10,670 nt of DNA from Prevotella sp. UBA1104 (GCA_002314055.1 DCBP01000004.1:1-10670), one strand, 5' to 3'. Positions 1 to 7,546 are shown, counted from the stretch's first letter. The notes: generated from the letters alone by a model not told the origin. Translations and numbers: made by a program.

Positions 1-69
1 GGGTGCTGAGTAGTTACCAGAAATATTCAGGATTATGATTTCCGGCTTTACATATTTGTTCTCTCTCAT
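1..69 (-). CDS. 5' part of a small protein gene, cut by the window edge
   Basis: An open frame starts at the ATG complementary to 67-69 and runs 23 codons to base 1 without a stop, so the gene is partial. The peptide begins MRENKYVKPEIIIL and continues NISGNYSAP. A basic start followed by a Y(V/I)KPEI-type segment and a short hydrophobic stretch is a pattern I know from many short, poorly characterised Bacteroidales proteins of roughly 30-80 residues; that likeness is from memory. A good promoter (134-163) lies about 65 bases upstream with its start point near 128, giving a leader of about 58 bases, which supports this start over the longer overlapping frame that begins upstream of the promoter. 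The function is unknown. The rest of the gene, including any C-terminal Gly/Ser/Cys-rich tail, is outside the window. Confidence 0.5.
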   Translation of the reverse strand, partial: MRENKYVKPEIIILNISGNYSAP

Positions 70-133
70 GAAAAAGTAATTTAAAAATAATCTGAAATGA
101 TATAATAATATCTTTATTAATAGCAATTTGGTG

Positions 134-163
134 CAAATGTACAAAAAAATACGTCATGTCAAA
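134..163 (-). promoter_or_regulatory. Bacteroidetes-type promoter for the left-edge small gene
   Basis: Read on the minus strand, TTTG (163-160) is followed after 18 bases by TACATTTG (141-134). This fits the Bacteroidetes -33 TTTG and -7 TAnnTTTG elements at nearly the usual spacing. Transcription would start near 128 and run toward base 1. It lies just downstream of the lpxA terminator, so the small gene has its own transcription unit. Confidence 0.55.
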
Positions 164-226
164 TTCATTTGTCTGATATCTAATATTGTACAACAAAACA
201 TTTTAGCCGCAGGTATATATTATAAT

Positions 227-258
227 AAAAAAGGGAACTAACCTCGCGGCCAATTCCC
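227..258 (-). terminator. Intrinsic terminator after lpxA
   Basis: In minus-strand RNA, GGGAATTGGCC (258-248) pairs over 11 positions with GGTTAGTTCCC (243-233), closing on the tetraloop GCGA (a GNRA loop), and six T follow (232-227). Three of the pairs are G-U, so the plus-strand RNA would have three mismatches and an A tail instead of a T tail. The signal therefore works in the minus direction. It begins 37 bases after the lpxA stop codon and is the only strong terminator in the minus-strand block. Confidence 0.85.
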
Positions 259-295
259 CTAAAAACCATGCTATGAAAAAAATATTAGGTATGAT

Positions 296-1069
296 TTACA
301 TTTTGCTTATGATTCCTATTTTTGTATTCTCAAGGAAGGAAACGATAGCATCGATTTCCTTGCCCGAAGGCACCTGCTCCTTAATCTGGTTGATGGCATC
401 AAACACACTTGTCTGTCCGTGGAACACCAGTCGGTAGGCATTCGCAATATGACCTACGACCTTGTGGTCGGTGCCTGAGTTCTGGAGCAGAGTCTCGTTC
501 ACGCCGCCATAGCGCACAGGGTTGTCGGTAGCCACGATAAATGGTGGCACATCTTTGCTGATACGCACACCGCCGGTTACCATCGATGCACCACCCACAC
601 GCACGTTGGCATTTACGATAACACCGGAAGAGAAGATTACGGCACTGTGAATCTCGCAGTCGCCGGCAACCTTAGTTCCGTAACCAAACGTACAGTAGTC
701 GTCCACCTTCGTGTCGTGAGAGATATGCACACCCTCCATAAAGAAGTTACGGTTTCCGATACGAGTCTCGCCGTCCTTGAATGTGGCACGGTTGATAACC
801 ACATTCTCGCGGAAGATATTTTCGTCGCCGATAACAAGAGCCGTGTCGTCGCCCTTGAAGTTGAAGTCCTGCGGCTCAGCTCCAAGCACGGTGTTCTGAT
901 AAACCTTGTTGCCCTTTCCCATGCGAGTACCCTTCATGATGCTCACGTAAGGGAAGATAACGCAGTCGTCGCCAATCACCACATCATCCTCGATATAAGC
1001 GAAAGGATAAATGGTAACATTCTTTCCGATCTTTGCGCCCGGTGCTATATATGCTTTTTCACTTATCAT
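296..1069 (-). CDS. lpxA: LpxA-family acyl-ACP--UDP-sugar O-acyltransferase (atypical)
   Basis: This 257-residue protein is a left-handed beta-helix acyltransferase of the LpxA family, which transfers a hydroxyacyl chain from acyl carrier protein to the 3-OH of UDP-GlcNAc in the first cytoplasmic step of lipid A synthesis. Hexapeptide repeats fill residues about 1-185 (for example IGKNVTI, IGDDCVI) and a helical C-terminal domain follows. The LpxA signature GAEPQDF is at 63-69. The motif GVHISHD places H118 at the catalytic base (E. coli H125) and H115 at H122. The length matches the family (E. coli 262). Several canonical positions are changed: the HQF motif is NAN (153-155) and the basic RRG loop is QNSG (196-199). 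It could therefore be a second, divergent LpxA or an acyltransferase for another nucleotide sugar. It is not beside lpxD, lpxC or fabZ here. No -7 motif is visible in the 190 bases upstream, so it may be transcribed from the efflux operon. Confidence 0.85.
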   Translation of the reverse strand: MISEKAYIAPGAKIGKNVTIYPFAYIEDDVVIGDDCVIFPYVSIMKGTRMGKGNKVYQNTVLGAEPQDFNFKGDDTALVIGDENIFRENVVINRATFKDGETRIGNRNFFMEGVHISHDTKVDDYCTFGYGTKVAGDCEIHSAVIFSSGVIVNANVRVGGASMVTGGVRISKDVPPFIVATDNPVRYGGVNETLLQNSGTDHKVVGHIANAYRLVFHGQTSVFDAINQIKEQVPSGKEIDAIVSFLENTKIGIISKM

Positions 1070-1085
1070 AATTTTAAATTTAGAT

Positions 1086-1254
1086 TTTAGAGTTTAGAAT
1101 GTAGAATTGCAGGTCTTCGACCGATTATGAATTTAGAATTATAGACTAACCCATATGCATGAAATGGAATTAAGCGGCAGATAATTCACCAATTTATAAC
1201 TCTTAATCGCAGCGAAGCGAGAATAATTCTTAATTCTACACTCTACATTCTTAA
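1086..1254. repeat. Imperfect inverted-repeat element between tolC-like gene and lpxA
   Basis: Arms 1086-1108 and 1232-1254 are inverted copies that agree at 19 of 23 positions (core AGAATGTAGAATT and variants). Inside lie two short hairpins: GGTC-TTC-GACC (1112-1122) and TCGC-AGCGAA-GCGA (1207-1220). The element fills nearly the whole 191-base gap, ending 6 bases before the end of the tolC-like stop codon and 17 bases before the lpxA ATG. It has no coding frame and no CAAAnnTA promoter motif for the minus strand. AT-rich palindromic repeats of this appearance recur between genes in Prevotella as I recall; whether this one is dispersed in its genome cannot be seen here. Confidence 0.5.
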
Positions 1255-1260
1255 TTCGAT

Positions 1261-2646
1261 TTAGTTTCTTCCTCCGCCCAGAGCGTAGTAGAGATTAACC
1301 ACAGCCTGCATCTTGTAGAGGTCGTCGGCAACCTTAGAGAGCTGAGCGTTTAGCAGACTCTGCTGGGCTGTGATAACTTCAAGATATGTACTGCTGCCCT
1401 CGTTGAAGAGCATCTTGGTATATTCCACGTTCTTCGTGAGACTCTCCACCTGCTTCTCCTCGAGCTTAGACTTCTCGTCGGAAGAATTGTAGAGCACGAG
1501 GGCGTTGCTAACCTCGCTACCGGCAGAAAGTACAGCATTCTGCCATGTGTTGTATGCCTGCTCCTGCTGAGCCTTTGCCACTTTCAAGCCAGCGATGAGC
1601 TGACCGTTTGCAAAGATTGGCTGAACAAGACTTCCCACTGCACTCCAGAGCATCTTGCCAGGATTTACGATGCCGGCACCGCTGTTGTTGGTGTAGGCAC
1701 CCGAACCGCTGATAGTAATGCTTGGGTAGAAACGGGAACGCGCCTGGTTGGTGTTGTAGAAACACTGTGCGAGGCTCATCTCGGCATAGTGCACGTCAGG
1801 ACGGTTGTTCAGAAGCTGAATGCTTACGCCAGTGCTGAATGTAGAAGGTAGCGACTGGTCTTCTAACTTGCCGCGGTTGATGGTCTGTGCCGGCTGACCG
1901 AGAAGGAGGGAGAGAGAGTTCTCCGTTTCGCGAATCTGACGTTTCAGGTCGGCAGCCTGTGCAAGAACTGAATAGTAGTTAGACTCGGCACTCTGCACAC
2001 CGGTTTCCTTAACGCGTCCCAATTCCTTCTGGAGCTTCATGATGTTCCATGTGTCCTTGGTCAGAGTTGTCATGTTGTCTACAATCTCCAGTTGCTTGTC
2101 GAGCATCATGAGCGTGTAGTACATGTTGGCGATGTTTGAAATCAAACCAGTCTGCACCACGAGCTGATAGTCTTTAGTAGCCAGGAGCGACATCTGTGCG
2201 CTGCGCTTGGCATTGAGCAGATTGCCGAAGAGGTCGATGCTCCAGCTTGCCTGTACCGGCAAGGAATAAACCTTGGTCGCCTTGTTGCCGTCCCATGATG
2301 TTATTGTTCCCGAAGGAGCAAAGGTGAACGACGGAACGAAAGCCAACTTAGCCACCTTGAGCTGTGCCTCCACCATCTTCACGTTGAGGGCGGCATTGAG
2401 CATATTGGTGTTGTGGGCAAGTCCGGTCTCGATGAGCGACTGCAGCTGCGGGTCGGTGAAGACGCTGCGCCACGGCAGGTTGCCGAAGCTTGTGGTGTCG
2501 CTCACGGCGAGAGTGTCGGAGATTGATGCCGAATCGCGCACCAGTCCCTTCACGTTCACGTCCGGACGCTCGTATTTGTTGTATATTCCGCAACTGCCGA
2601 AAATCAGTCCGGCAGAGGCGAATGCGATAATACTTTTGAATTTCAT
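1261..2646 (-). CDS. TolC/OprM-type outer-membrane efflux lipoprotein
   Basis: This 461-residue protein is the outer-membrane factor of an RND tripartite pump, the trimeric channel that carries substrates from the periplasm out of the cell. The N-terminus is a lipoprotein signal with lipobox FGSC and acylated C19; the acidic surface-export signal seen after the cysteine in some Bacteroidetes lipoproteins is absent, as expected for a channel anchored on the inner leaflet. Two outer-membrane efflux repeats follow, roughly residues 65-250 and 265-455, with NLPWRSVFTDPQLQSLIETGL opening the first and the conserved NRPDVHYAE segment in the second, as in NodT/OprM-family proteins. The ending YYALGGG is typical. 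It is the third gene of the efflux set, 80 bases after the pump gene, with a stable hairpin in that gap. The substrate cannot be told from sequence. Confidence 0.92.
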   Translation of the reverse strand: MKFKSIIAFASAGLIFGSCGIYNKYERPDVNVKGLVRDSASISDTLAVSDTTSFGNLPWRSVFTDPQLQSLIETGLAHNTNMLNAALNVKMVEAQLKVAKLAFVPSFTFAPSGTITSWDGNKATKVYSLPVQASWSIDLFGNLLNAKRSAQMSLLATKDYQLVVQTGLISNIANMYYTLMMLDKQLEIVDNMTTLTKDTWNIMKLQKELGRVKETGVQSAESNYYSVLAQAADLKRQIRETENSLSLLLGQPAQTINRGKLEDQSLPSTFSTGVSIQLLNNRPDVHYAEMSLAQCFYNTNQARSRFYPSITISGSGAYTNNSGAGIVNPGKMLWSAVGSLVQPIFANGQLIAGLKVAKAQQEQAYNTWQNAVLSAGSEVSNALVLYNSSDEKSKLEEKQVESLTKNVEYTKMLFNEGSSTYLEVITAQQSLLNAQLSKVADDLYKMQAVVNLYYALGGGRN

Positions 2647-2676
2647 ATAAATGAATTATTTGTTTTATCCATTCTC

Positions 2677-2705
2677 CCGGACATCCCCATAAAGGGAATA
2701 TCCGG
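2677..2705 (-). promoter_or_regulatory. Intercistronic hairpin between pump and outer-membrane genes
   Basis: In minus-strand RNA, CCGGATATTCCC (2705-2694) pairs with GGGGATGTCCGG (2688-2677) over all 12 positions around a 5-base loop. Two G-U pairs make the stem complete only in this strand; the plus-strand RNA has two A-C mismatches. It begins 21 bases after the pump stop codon and ends 30 bases before the next ATG. No T tract follows, so it is not an ordinary terminator. A role in mRNA processing, 3'-end protection or adjusting expression of the channel relative to the pump is an inference. Confidence 0.6.
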
Positions 2706-2726
2706 TGAATATGGAATATTGCTTTT

Positions 2727-5700
2727 TTACTTCTTAGAGCTCTTGTCTATCTGTTCCTGCAAAGCTCCAGCCACATAAGGGTTAGTGTACTGCTTTACCT
2801 CAGAGTCAACATTAGCGTTGTCGCCTTCAAACTCGATAGGCTTAACCTTCTCCTGCAGAGTCTGGAAGATATAGAACAATGCCGGAACGACCATAATCTG
2901 GCAGAGCATACCGATAAGCATACCGCCCACGGCTGCAGCACCAAGAGTCATGTTTCCGTTGTAACCTACACCCCACGGCATGAGCAACGGCAACAGACCG
3001 ATAATCATGGCGAGTGAGGTCATCAGGATAGGACGCAGACGGGCTGATGCTCCGAGCACTGCCGACCATGATATAGCCATACCCGTGCGACGGCGCTCAA
3101 GGGCGAACTGCACGATAAGGATGGCGTTCTTGGCAAGAAGTCCCATCAACATAATCAACGCAATCTGCATGTAGATATCGTTGTTCTTTCCGAACAGGTT
3201 GGTGAAGAGGAATGCTCCGGCAAGACCGAACGGAATAGACAGGATTACAGACAGCGGCAGGATGTATGACTCATACTGTGCTGAAAGAATCAAGTAAACG
3301 AATGTCAGACAGAGCACGAAGATAATTGCAGTAGAGTTGCTTGACTCCTGCTCCGTACGTGTCAGTCCCGAGAATTCGTAGGTGTAACCCGTAGGCAGTG
3401 CAGTCTTTGCCACTTCTGCCATTGCGTTGATAGCATCACCGGTTGAGTAACCCTCGGCAGCCGATGCGTTCACGTTGATAGAGGTGAACAGGTTGAAACG
3501 GTCGATTTCCTGCGGACCGTAGACGCGGCTCAGGTTTACATACTCCTTGATAGGAGCCATGTCGCCGTTGCTCGTGCGAACGTAGATATTGTCGAGACTC
3601 TTCAGGTCGGCACGGTCTTTAGGTTCAGACTGGATGTACACACGGTACAGCTTACCGTAGGAGTTGAAGTTACTTGCATACATACCTCCGTAGTATCCCT
3701 GCATAGTAGTCAATACAGTGCTTGGGTCGATACCGCTCTGCTTACACTTAGCCACGTCAACATCAATCTTATACTGTGGATACTTCGTGTCGTAAGAAGT
3801 CATGGCGTTAGAGATTTCCGGACGCTTGTTGAGTTCGGCGATATACTTCTGAGTAATCTCGTAGAACTTGTTCACGTCGCCACCGGTGCGGTCCTGCATA
3901 GAGAAGGTCATACCGTTGGTTGCCGAGAATCCCTGTACCATAGGCGGCTGGAAGGCAAGAATCTGCGCACCCTTGATAGCGGCAGTCTGCTTGTATATCA
4001 TACCGAGCACCATTGAAGAACCGAGGTTGTGAACGCCGATATACTTCAGCGGTCCCTCCATCTTCTGTCGCTCCTCGAATGATTTCAATTTGATAATGAA
4101 CGTACCCTGGTTTGAACCCTGGCCGGCGATGAAGTTGTATCCTGTAACACGCATACGGCTCTGGATTGCCGGGTTGGTGGCAAGCATACGGTCTACTTCA
4201 TCCATTACCTCGTTGGTCTTCTTCATTGAAGTTCCAGGAGGTGTTGAAACGGTGCAGAACACGGTACCGGTATCCTCGTCAGGTACAAGACCCGTCTTTG
4301 TCGTAGACATGAGAACAGCCATAGCTGCGATACCCACGATAACGGCACCGATAGCTATAACCGGACGTTCAACCAAATGGCGCACGCCCTTGGTATATTT
4401 AGCCTGCACCTTTCCATAAGCAGCGTTGAACGAAGTATGGAAACGGTCAATCATAGACATCTTGCGCTCAGACCCGTCCTCGTTCTTCGGCTTCAGCAAC
4501 ATTGCGCAAAGTGCCGGAGAGAGGGTCAAGGCGTTAAGAGCCGAGATGATGATTGAAATAGCCATTGTAACACCGAACTCGCGATAGAATGCTCCAGATG
4601 TTCCACCCATGAACGACACAGGGATGAACACTGATGCCATAACGAGGGTGATTGAGATGATGGCTCCCGAAATTTCGTTCATGGCATCGATAGATGCCGT
4701 TGTAGCCGACTTGTATCCGAGGTCGAGCTTGGCATGTACTGCCTCGACCACCACGATGGCATCATCCACCACAATGGCGATGGCAAGCACGAGGGCGGCG
4801 AGTGTAAGCAAGTTCAGCGAGAAGCCAAACACATAGAGGAAGAAGAATGTACCGATCAATGACACCGGAACGGCAATCAACGGGATAAGTGTAGATCGTG
4901 TATCCTGCAAGAAGATATAAACCACGATAAACACAAGGATGAATGCCTCGATGAGGGTCTTGACCAAGTCTTCGATAGAAGCGAAGAGGAACTCCGTTAC
5001 ATCCTGCATCACGTCGAAGTGCAGACCAGGAGGCATTGATGCTTCCTGTTCCTTCAGGAGTTTCTTGATGTTTGTTGCGATGTCGGTAGCGTTAGAACCG
5101 GCAGTCTGGGTCACCATCATGGTAACAGAAGGCTTGCCGTTGTTCTTTGACTCCACGGTATACGAGAGAGCACCCATCTCAACGCGTGCCACGTCGCGGA
5201 CGCGGATTGTCTGTCCGTCTTGTGTAGACTTGATAATCATGTCGCCAAACTCCTCTGGAGTCTTCAGACGACCTTTGTAGCGGAACGTGTACTGATACTG
5301 GTTGTCGCTCTGTTCACCAACGGAACCAGGGGCAGCTTCGATATTCTGCTGTGAGAGTACGCCAGTGAGGTCGGTAGGAATCAAGCCGTAGCTCTTCATC
5401 TTAACCGGATCAATCCACAGGCGCATGGTGTAGTCTTTCTGTGAAAACGACTGACACTCACCCACACCGTTCACACGCTTGATTGCAGGTATGACGTTGA
5501 TGTTGGCATAGTTAGCCAGGAACTCATCGTCGTAGCGGTCGTCGTCGGCAGTAAGACCGAAGAGGATAACCGTAGACGACTGACGTTTTGTTACCGTCAC
5601 ACCGGCTTTGGTTACTTCGGCAGGCAGCAGCGCCGATGCCTGAGACACACGGTTCTGCACATTGACCTGACACATGTCCGGGTCCATACCCTGCTTGAAG

Positions 5701-5981
5701 AACACGGTGATAGAAGCCGAACCGTCGTTAGTTGCCGAAGAGGTCATGTATGTCATTCCCTCCACACCGTTGATTTGCTCCTCCAGCGGAGCAAGCACGG
5801 AGTTAAGCACTGTCTCTGAGTTTGCACCCGTATATGATGCGCGCACCATGATGGTAGGCGGTGCCATGTTAGGGTACTGCTCGATAGGCAGCGAGATAAG
5901 TCCGATGACACCGAGGATTACTATCAAGATAGAAATCACGGTAGAGAGCACCGGGCGTTTGATAAATGTATCTAATCTCAT
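2727..5981 (-). CDS. RND efflux pump, HAE1/AcrB-type inner-membrane permease
   Basis: This 1084-residue protein is the proton-driven transporter of a tripartite export pump. It has the AcrB layout: TM1 near residues 9-30, a large periplasmic porter domain, TM2-TM7, a second periplasmic domain and TM8-TM12. The proton-relay residues are all present: D406 and D407 in IVVDDAIVVVE of TM4, K951 in LLAKNAILIV of TM10, and R981 and T988 in RLRPILMTS of TM11. The N-terminal FIKRPVLSTVISILIVILG and the LPIEQYPNMAPP segment are typical of HAE1 proteins, which export hydrophobic or amphiphilic drugs, bile salts and detergents. The length is slightly above AcrB (1049) because of a polar tail of about 45 residues after TM12. 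It lies 121 bases after the adaptor gene. No local regulator gene is present. The exact substrate range is unknown. Confidence 0.95.
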   Translation of the reverse strand: MRLDTFIKRPVLSTVISILIVILGVIGLISLPIEQYPNMAPPTIMVRASYTGANSETVLNSVLAPLEEQINGVEGMTYMTSSATNDGSASITVFFKQGMDPDMCQVNVQNRVSQASALLPAEVTKAGVTVTKRQSSTVILFGLTADDDRYDDEFLANYANINVIPAIKRVNGVGECQSFSQKDYTMRLWIDPVKMKSYGLIPTDLTGVLSQQNIEAAPGSVGEQSDNQYQYTFRYKGRLKTPEEFGDMIIKSTQDGQTIRVRDVARVEMGALSYTVESKNNGKPSVTMMVTQTAGSNATDIATNIKKLLKEQEASMPPGLHFDVMQDVTEFLFASIEDLVKTLIEAFILVFIVVYIFLQDTRSTLIPLIAVPVSLIGTFFFLYVFGFSLNLLTLAALVLAIAIVVDDAIVVVEAVHAKLDLGYKSATTASIDAMNEISGAIISITLVMASVFIPVSFMGGTSGAFYREFGVTMAISIIISALNALTLSPALCAMLLKPKNEDGSERKMSMIDRFHTSFNAAYGKVQAKYTKGVRHLVERPVIAIGAVIVGIAAMAVLMSTTKTGLVPDEDTGTVFCTVSTPPGTSMKKTNEVMDEVDRMLATNPAIQSRMRVTGYNFIAGQGSNQGTFIIKLKSFEERQKMEGPLKYIGVHNLGSSMVLGMIYKQTAAIKGAQILAFQPPMVQGFSATNGMTFSMQDRTGGDVNKFYEITQKYIAELNKRPEISNAMTSYDTKYPQYKIDVDVAKCKQSGIDPSTVLTTMQGYYGGMYASNFNSYGKLYRVYIQSEPKDRADLKSLDNIYVRTSNGDMAPIKEYVNLSRVYGPQEIDRFNLFTSINVNASAAEGYSTGDAINAMAEVAKTALPTGYTYEFSGLTRTEQESSNSTAIIFVLCLTFVYLILSAQYESYILPLSVILSIPFGLAGAFLFTNLFGKNNDIYMQIALIMLMGLLAKNAILIVQFALERRRTGMAISWSAVLGASARLRPILMTSLAMIIGLLPLLMPWGVGYNGNMTLGAAAVGGMLIGMLCQIMVVPALFYIFQTLQEKVKPIEFEGDNANVDSEVKQYTNPYVAGALQEQIDKSSKK

Positions 5982-5995
5982 TTGTTTTGTTTTTT

Positions 5996-6028
5996 GATTA
6001 GGGATTGGGGGTGATGGATTAGGGATTG
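5996..6028. repeat. Short direct repeat upstream of the pump gene
   Basis: The 12-mer GATTAGGGATTG occurs at 5996-6007 and again at 6017-6028, 21 bases apart, in the adaptor-pump gap just before the pump ATG. In mRNA this gives two copies of CAATCCCTAATC in the leader. Its role is unknown; it could be a chance low-complexity duplication. Confidence 0.4.
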
Positions 6029-6102
6029 TTTGACTTGATTTTTTTTAAAGGCCGTTAAGCCATTGTCTCTATTCTCTAATCCTTCTTCTCTCTCCCGAAA
6101 TA

Positions 6103-7308
6103 TTATTTTCCGAAATCCTTCTTCAATTTGCTCAGGTCGCCCTGATCAGCTCCCATAGCCTCGGTCTTCTTCAGCTTTTCCTGATACTGAGCCTCTGTAA
6201 TCGGAGTAATCTTCTGTCCGTCAGTAAGTCCAGAAATACCGTTCATTACAATGCGGTCGCCAATCTTCAGACCGCTCTCGATGATATAGTTCTTGCCGTC
6301 GTTGTTGGCATTAACTGTAACTGGAGTATATTTAACCTTGTTGTCGGAACCTACTACATAAACGAAATACTTGTCCTGTACCTGTGAAACGGCATCCTGC
6401 GGGATGATGATAGCCGAAGAAGCGTGGTGAGGAACAACGATGCTTCCTGATGCTCCGCTCTTGAGCAGATGCTCCGGGTTTGGGAAGTCGGCACGCATAG
6501 AAACAGTACCTGTTGTAGGGTCGATAACGCCGCTCACTGTGGCTACGCGACCTTCATGAGAATAAATCGAACCGTCGGCGAGCTGCAATTTAACAGCCGG
6601 ATAGTCCTTGATGGCAGCATGTATACCACCAACACCCTTTGTCATGTCAAGCAGATCCTTTTCAGTCATAGAGAAGTAAACCTGCATAGAACCGATGTTG
6701 GAAACGGTTGTCAGCGGCTGCTGGCTTGATGCGCTAACGAGTGCACCGACACGGAAAGGCAGGTCTCCGATAACACCGTCGGCAGGGCTTGTAACATAGC
6801 AGAAGTCGAGGTTCTGCTTGGCTGATGTATAATTAGCTTCTGCCTGTGCCACAGCGGCGTATGCAGCTTCGAGTGTGTTCTTAGCCGACTGAAGTTCATA
6901 AGAACCGATAACATTGTTCTTGAACAGTTTCTCGTTGTTTGTGTAAGTCAGCTTTGCAGTATTGAGCTGAGCCTTTGCAGAGTTAACGGCAGCACGTGCC
7001 TGACGAACTGCAGCGGCATACGTAACGTTGTCGATAACAAAGAGCAGCTGTCCTTTCTTTACAGTCTGACCTTCCTGTACGCAAAGTTTTGTTATAAATC
7101 CTGAAACTTTCGGACGAATCTCCACGTCCTGAACACCCTTGATAGTAGCAGGGTAAGTAGTCTGGAGCTCTGTGCTCTGACCGCCGATAGTTCTAACCGC
7201 ATATTCGTCGTCGCCGAAATTCGGTTTACCACTCTGCTTGCTTCCGCATGATGTTACCAACATAGCAGCAGCAAAAAGCAGAATCAATAAGTTGCTTTTT
7301 TTCTTCAT
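6103..7308 (-). CDS. RND efflux periplasmic adaptor (membrane fusion) lipoprotein
   Basis: This 401-residue protein is the AcrA/MexA-type adaptor that bridges the inner-membrane pump and the outer-membrane channel. A lipoprotein signal ends in LVTSC with acylated C21. The usual domain order is seen: the first half of the lipoyl-like domain with PKVSGFITKLCVQEGQTVKKGQLL (about 66-89), an alpha-helical hairpin rich in Ala and Gln (about 96-165), the second lipoyl half with TSPADGVIGD (173-182), a beta-barrel domain (about 205-295) and a membrane-proximal domain (about 300-370). A charged tail of about 30 residues follows. It is the first gene of the efflux operon; the 270 bases upstream contain a candidate promoter and dyad. 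Family identity is secure; the substrate is not known. Confidence 0.93.
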   Translation of the reverse strand: MKKKSNLLILLFAAAMLVTSCGSKQSGKPNFGDDEYAVRTIGGQSTELQTTYPATIKGVQDVEIRPKVSGFITKLCVQEGQTVKKGQLLFVIDNVTYAAAVRQARAAVNSAKAQLNTAKLTYTNNEKLFKNNVIGSYELQSAKNTLEAAYAAVAQAEANYTSAKQNLDFCYVTSPADGVIGDLPFRVGALVSASSQQPLTTVSNIGSMQVYFSMTEKDLLDMTKGVGGIHAAIKDYPAVKLQLADGSIYSHEGRVATVSGVIDPTTGTVSMRADFPNPEHLLKSGASGSIVVPHHASSAIIIPQDAVSQVQDKYFVYVVGSDNKVKYTPVTVNANNDGKNYIIESGLKIGDRIVMNGISGLTDGQKITPITEAQYQEKLKKTEAMGADQGDLSKLKKDFGK

Positions 7309-7452
7309 ACCTATTTAATATAATTAATGATGTCTTAATCTGTAATACCTAATATTATTTAAGCAAAAAGCTCATATATGTGTCATGATATAAAACGAGA
7401 ATTCTAATTGCATATTGACAAAACTCAAATTCCGTTTTAAGTTTTCATGGTG

Positions 7453-7460
7453 CAAAATTA
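7453..7460 (-). promoter_or_regulatory. Candidate -7 element of the efflux operon promoter
   Basis: On the minus strand TAATTTTG (7460-7453) matches the Bacteroidetes -7 consensus TAnnTTTG and is followed by CACCA, much like the promoter at 134-141. Transcription would begin near 7447, leaving a leader of about 139 bases before the adaptor ATG. No TTTG is found at the usual distance upstream, so the -33 element is weak or replaced by an activator or other contact. Confidence 0.4.
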
Positions 7461-7468
7461 GCCAATAT

Positions 7469-7490
7469 TATTGATACTTATACGTCAATA
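7469..7490. promoter_or_regulatory. Operator-like dyad upstream of the efflux operon
   Basis: TATTGA (7469-7474) and TCAATA (7485-7490) form a perfect 6-bp dyad around a 10-bp spacer. It lies 8 bases upstream of the candidate -7 element, where the -33 region should be. CAATATTA also occurs twice in direct orientation (7463-7470 and 7486-7493), 23 bases apart, close to two helical turns. The position suits a dimeric repressor or activator, but the sequence is AT-rich and chance is possible. Confidence 0.35.
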
Positions 7491-7526
7491 TTAGCTTTAT
7501 TGTTTTGTTTTAACTAAATTTCAGCA

Positions 7527-7546
7527 TATAAAACGGAGCATACCGC
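7527..7546 (-). terminator. Weak possible terminator after the MscS gene
   Basis: In minus-strand RNA GCGG (7546-7543) can pair with CCGT (7536-7533) around a 6-base loop, followed by TTTAT. The stem is only four pairs, one of them G-U, so this is a poor terminator; it lies about 33 bases after the channel stop codon. No better candidate is seen between the channel gene and the efflux operon. Confidence 0.2.

Noticed and set aside
14..196. 60-codon minus-strand frame at the left edge
   Set aside because: It begins upstream of the promoter at 134-163 and overlaps the better-supported small-protein start at 69; its composition is that of AT-rich non-coding DNA.
647..1090. 147-codon plus-strand frame opposite lpxA
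   Set aside because: It is antisense to a gene with a clear family match and has no recognisable domain.
7339..7424. Short upstream frame or riboswitch in the efflux leader
   Set aside because: A 13-codon frame starting MQLEFSF exists, but it has no supporting signal, and no known riboswitch core could be recognised in this AT-rich leader.
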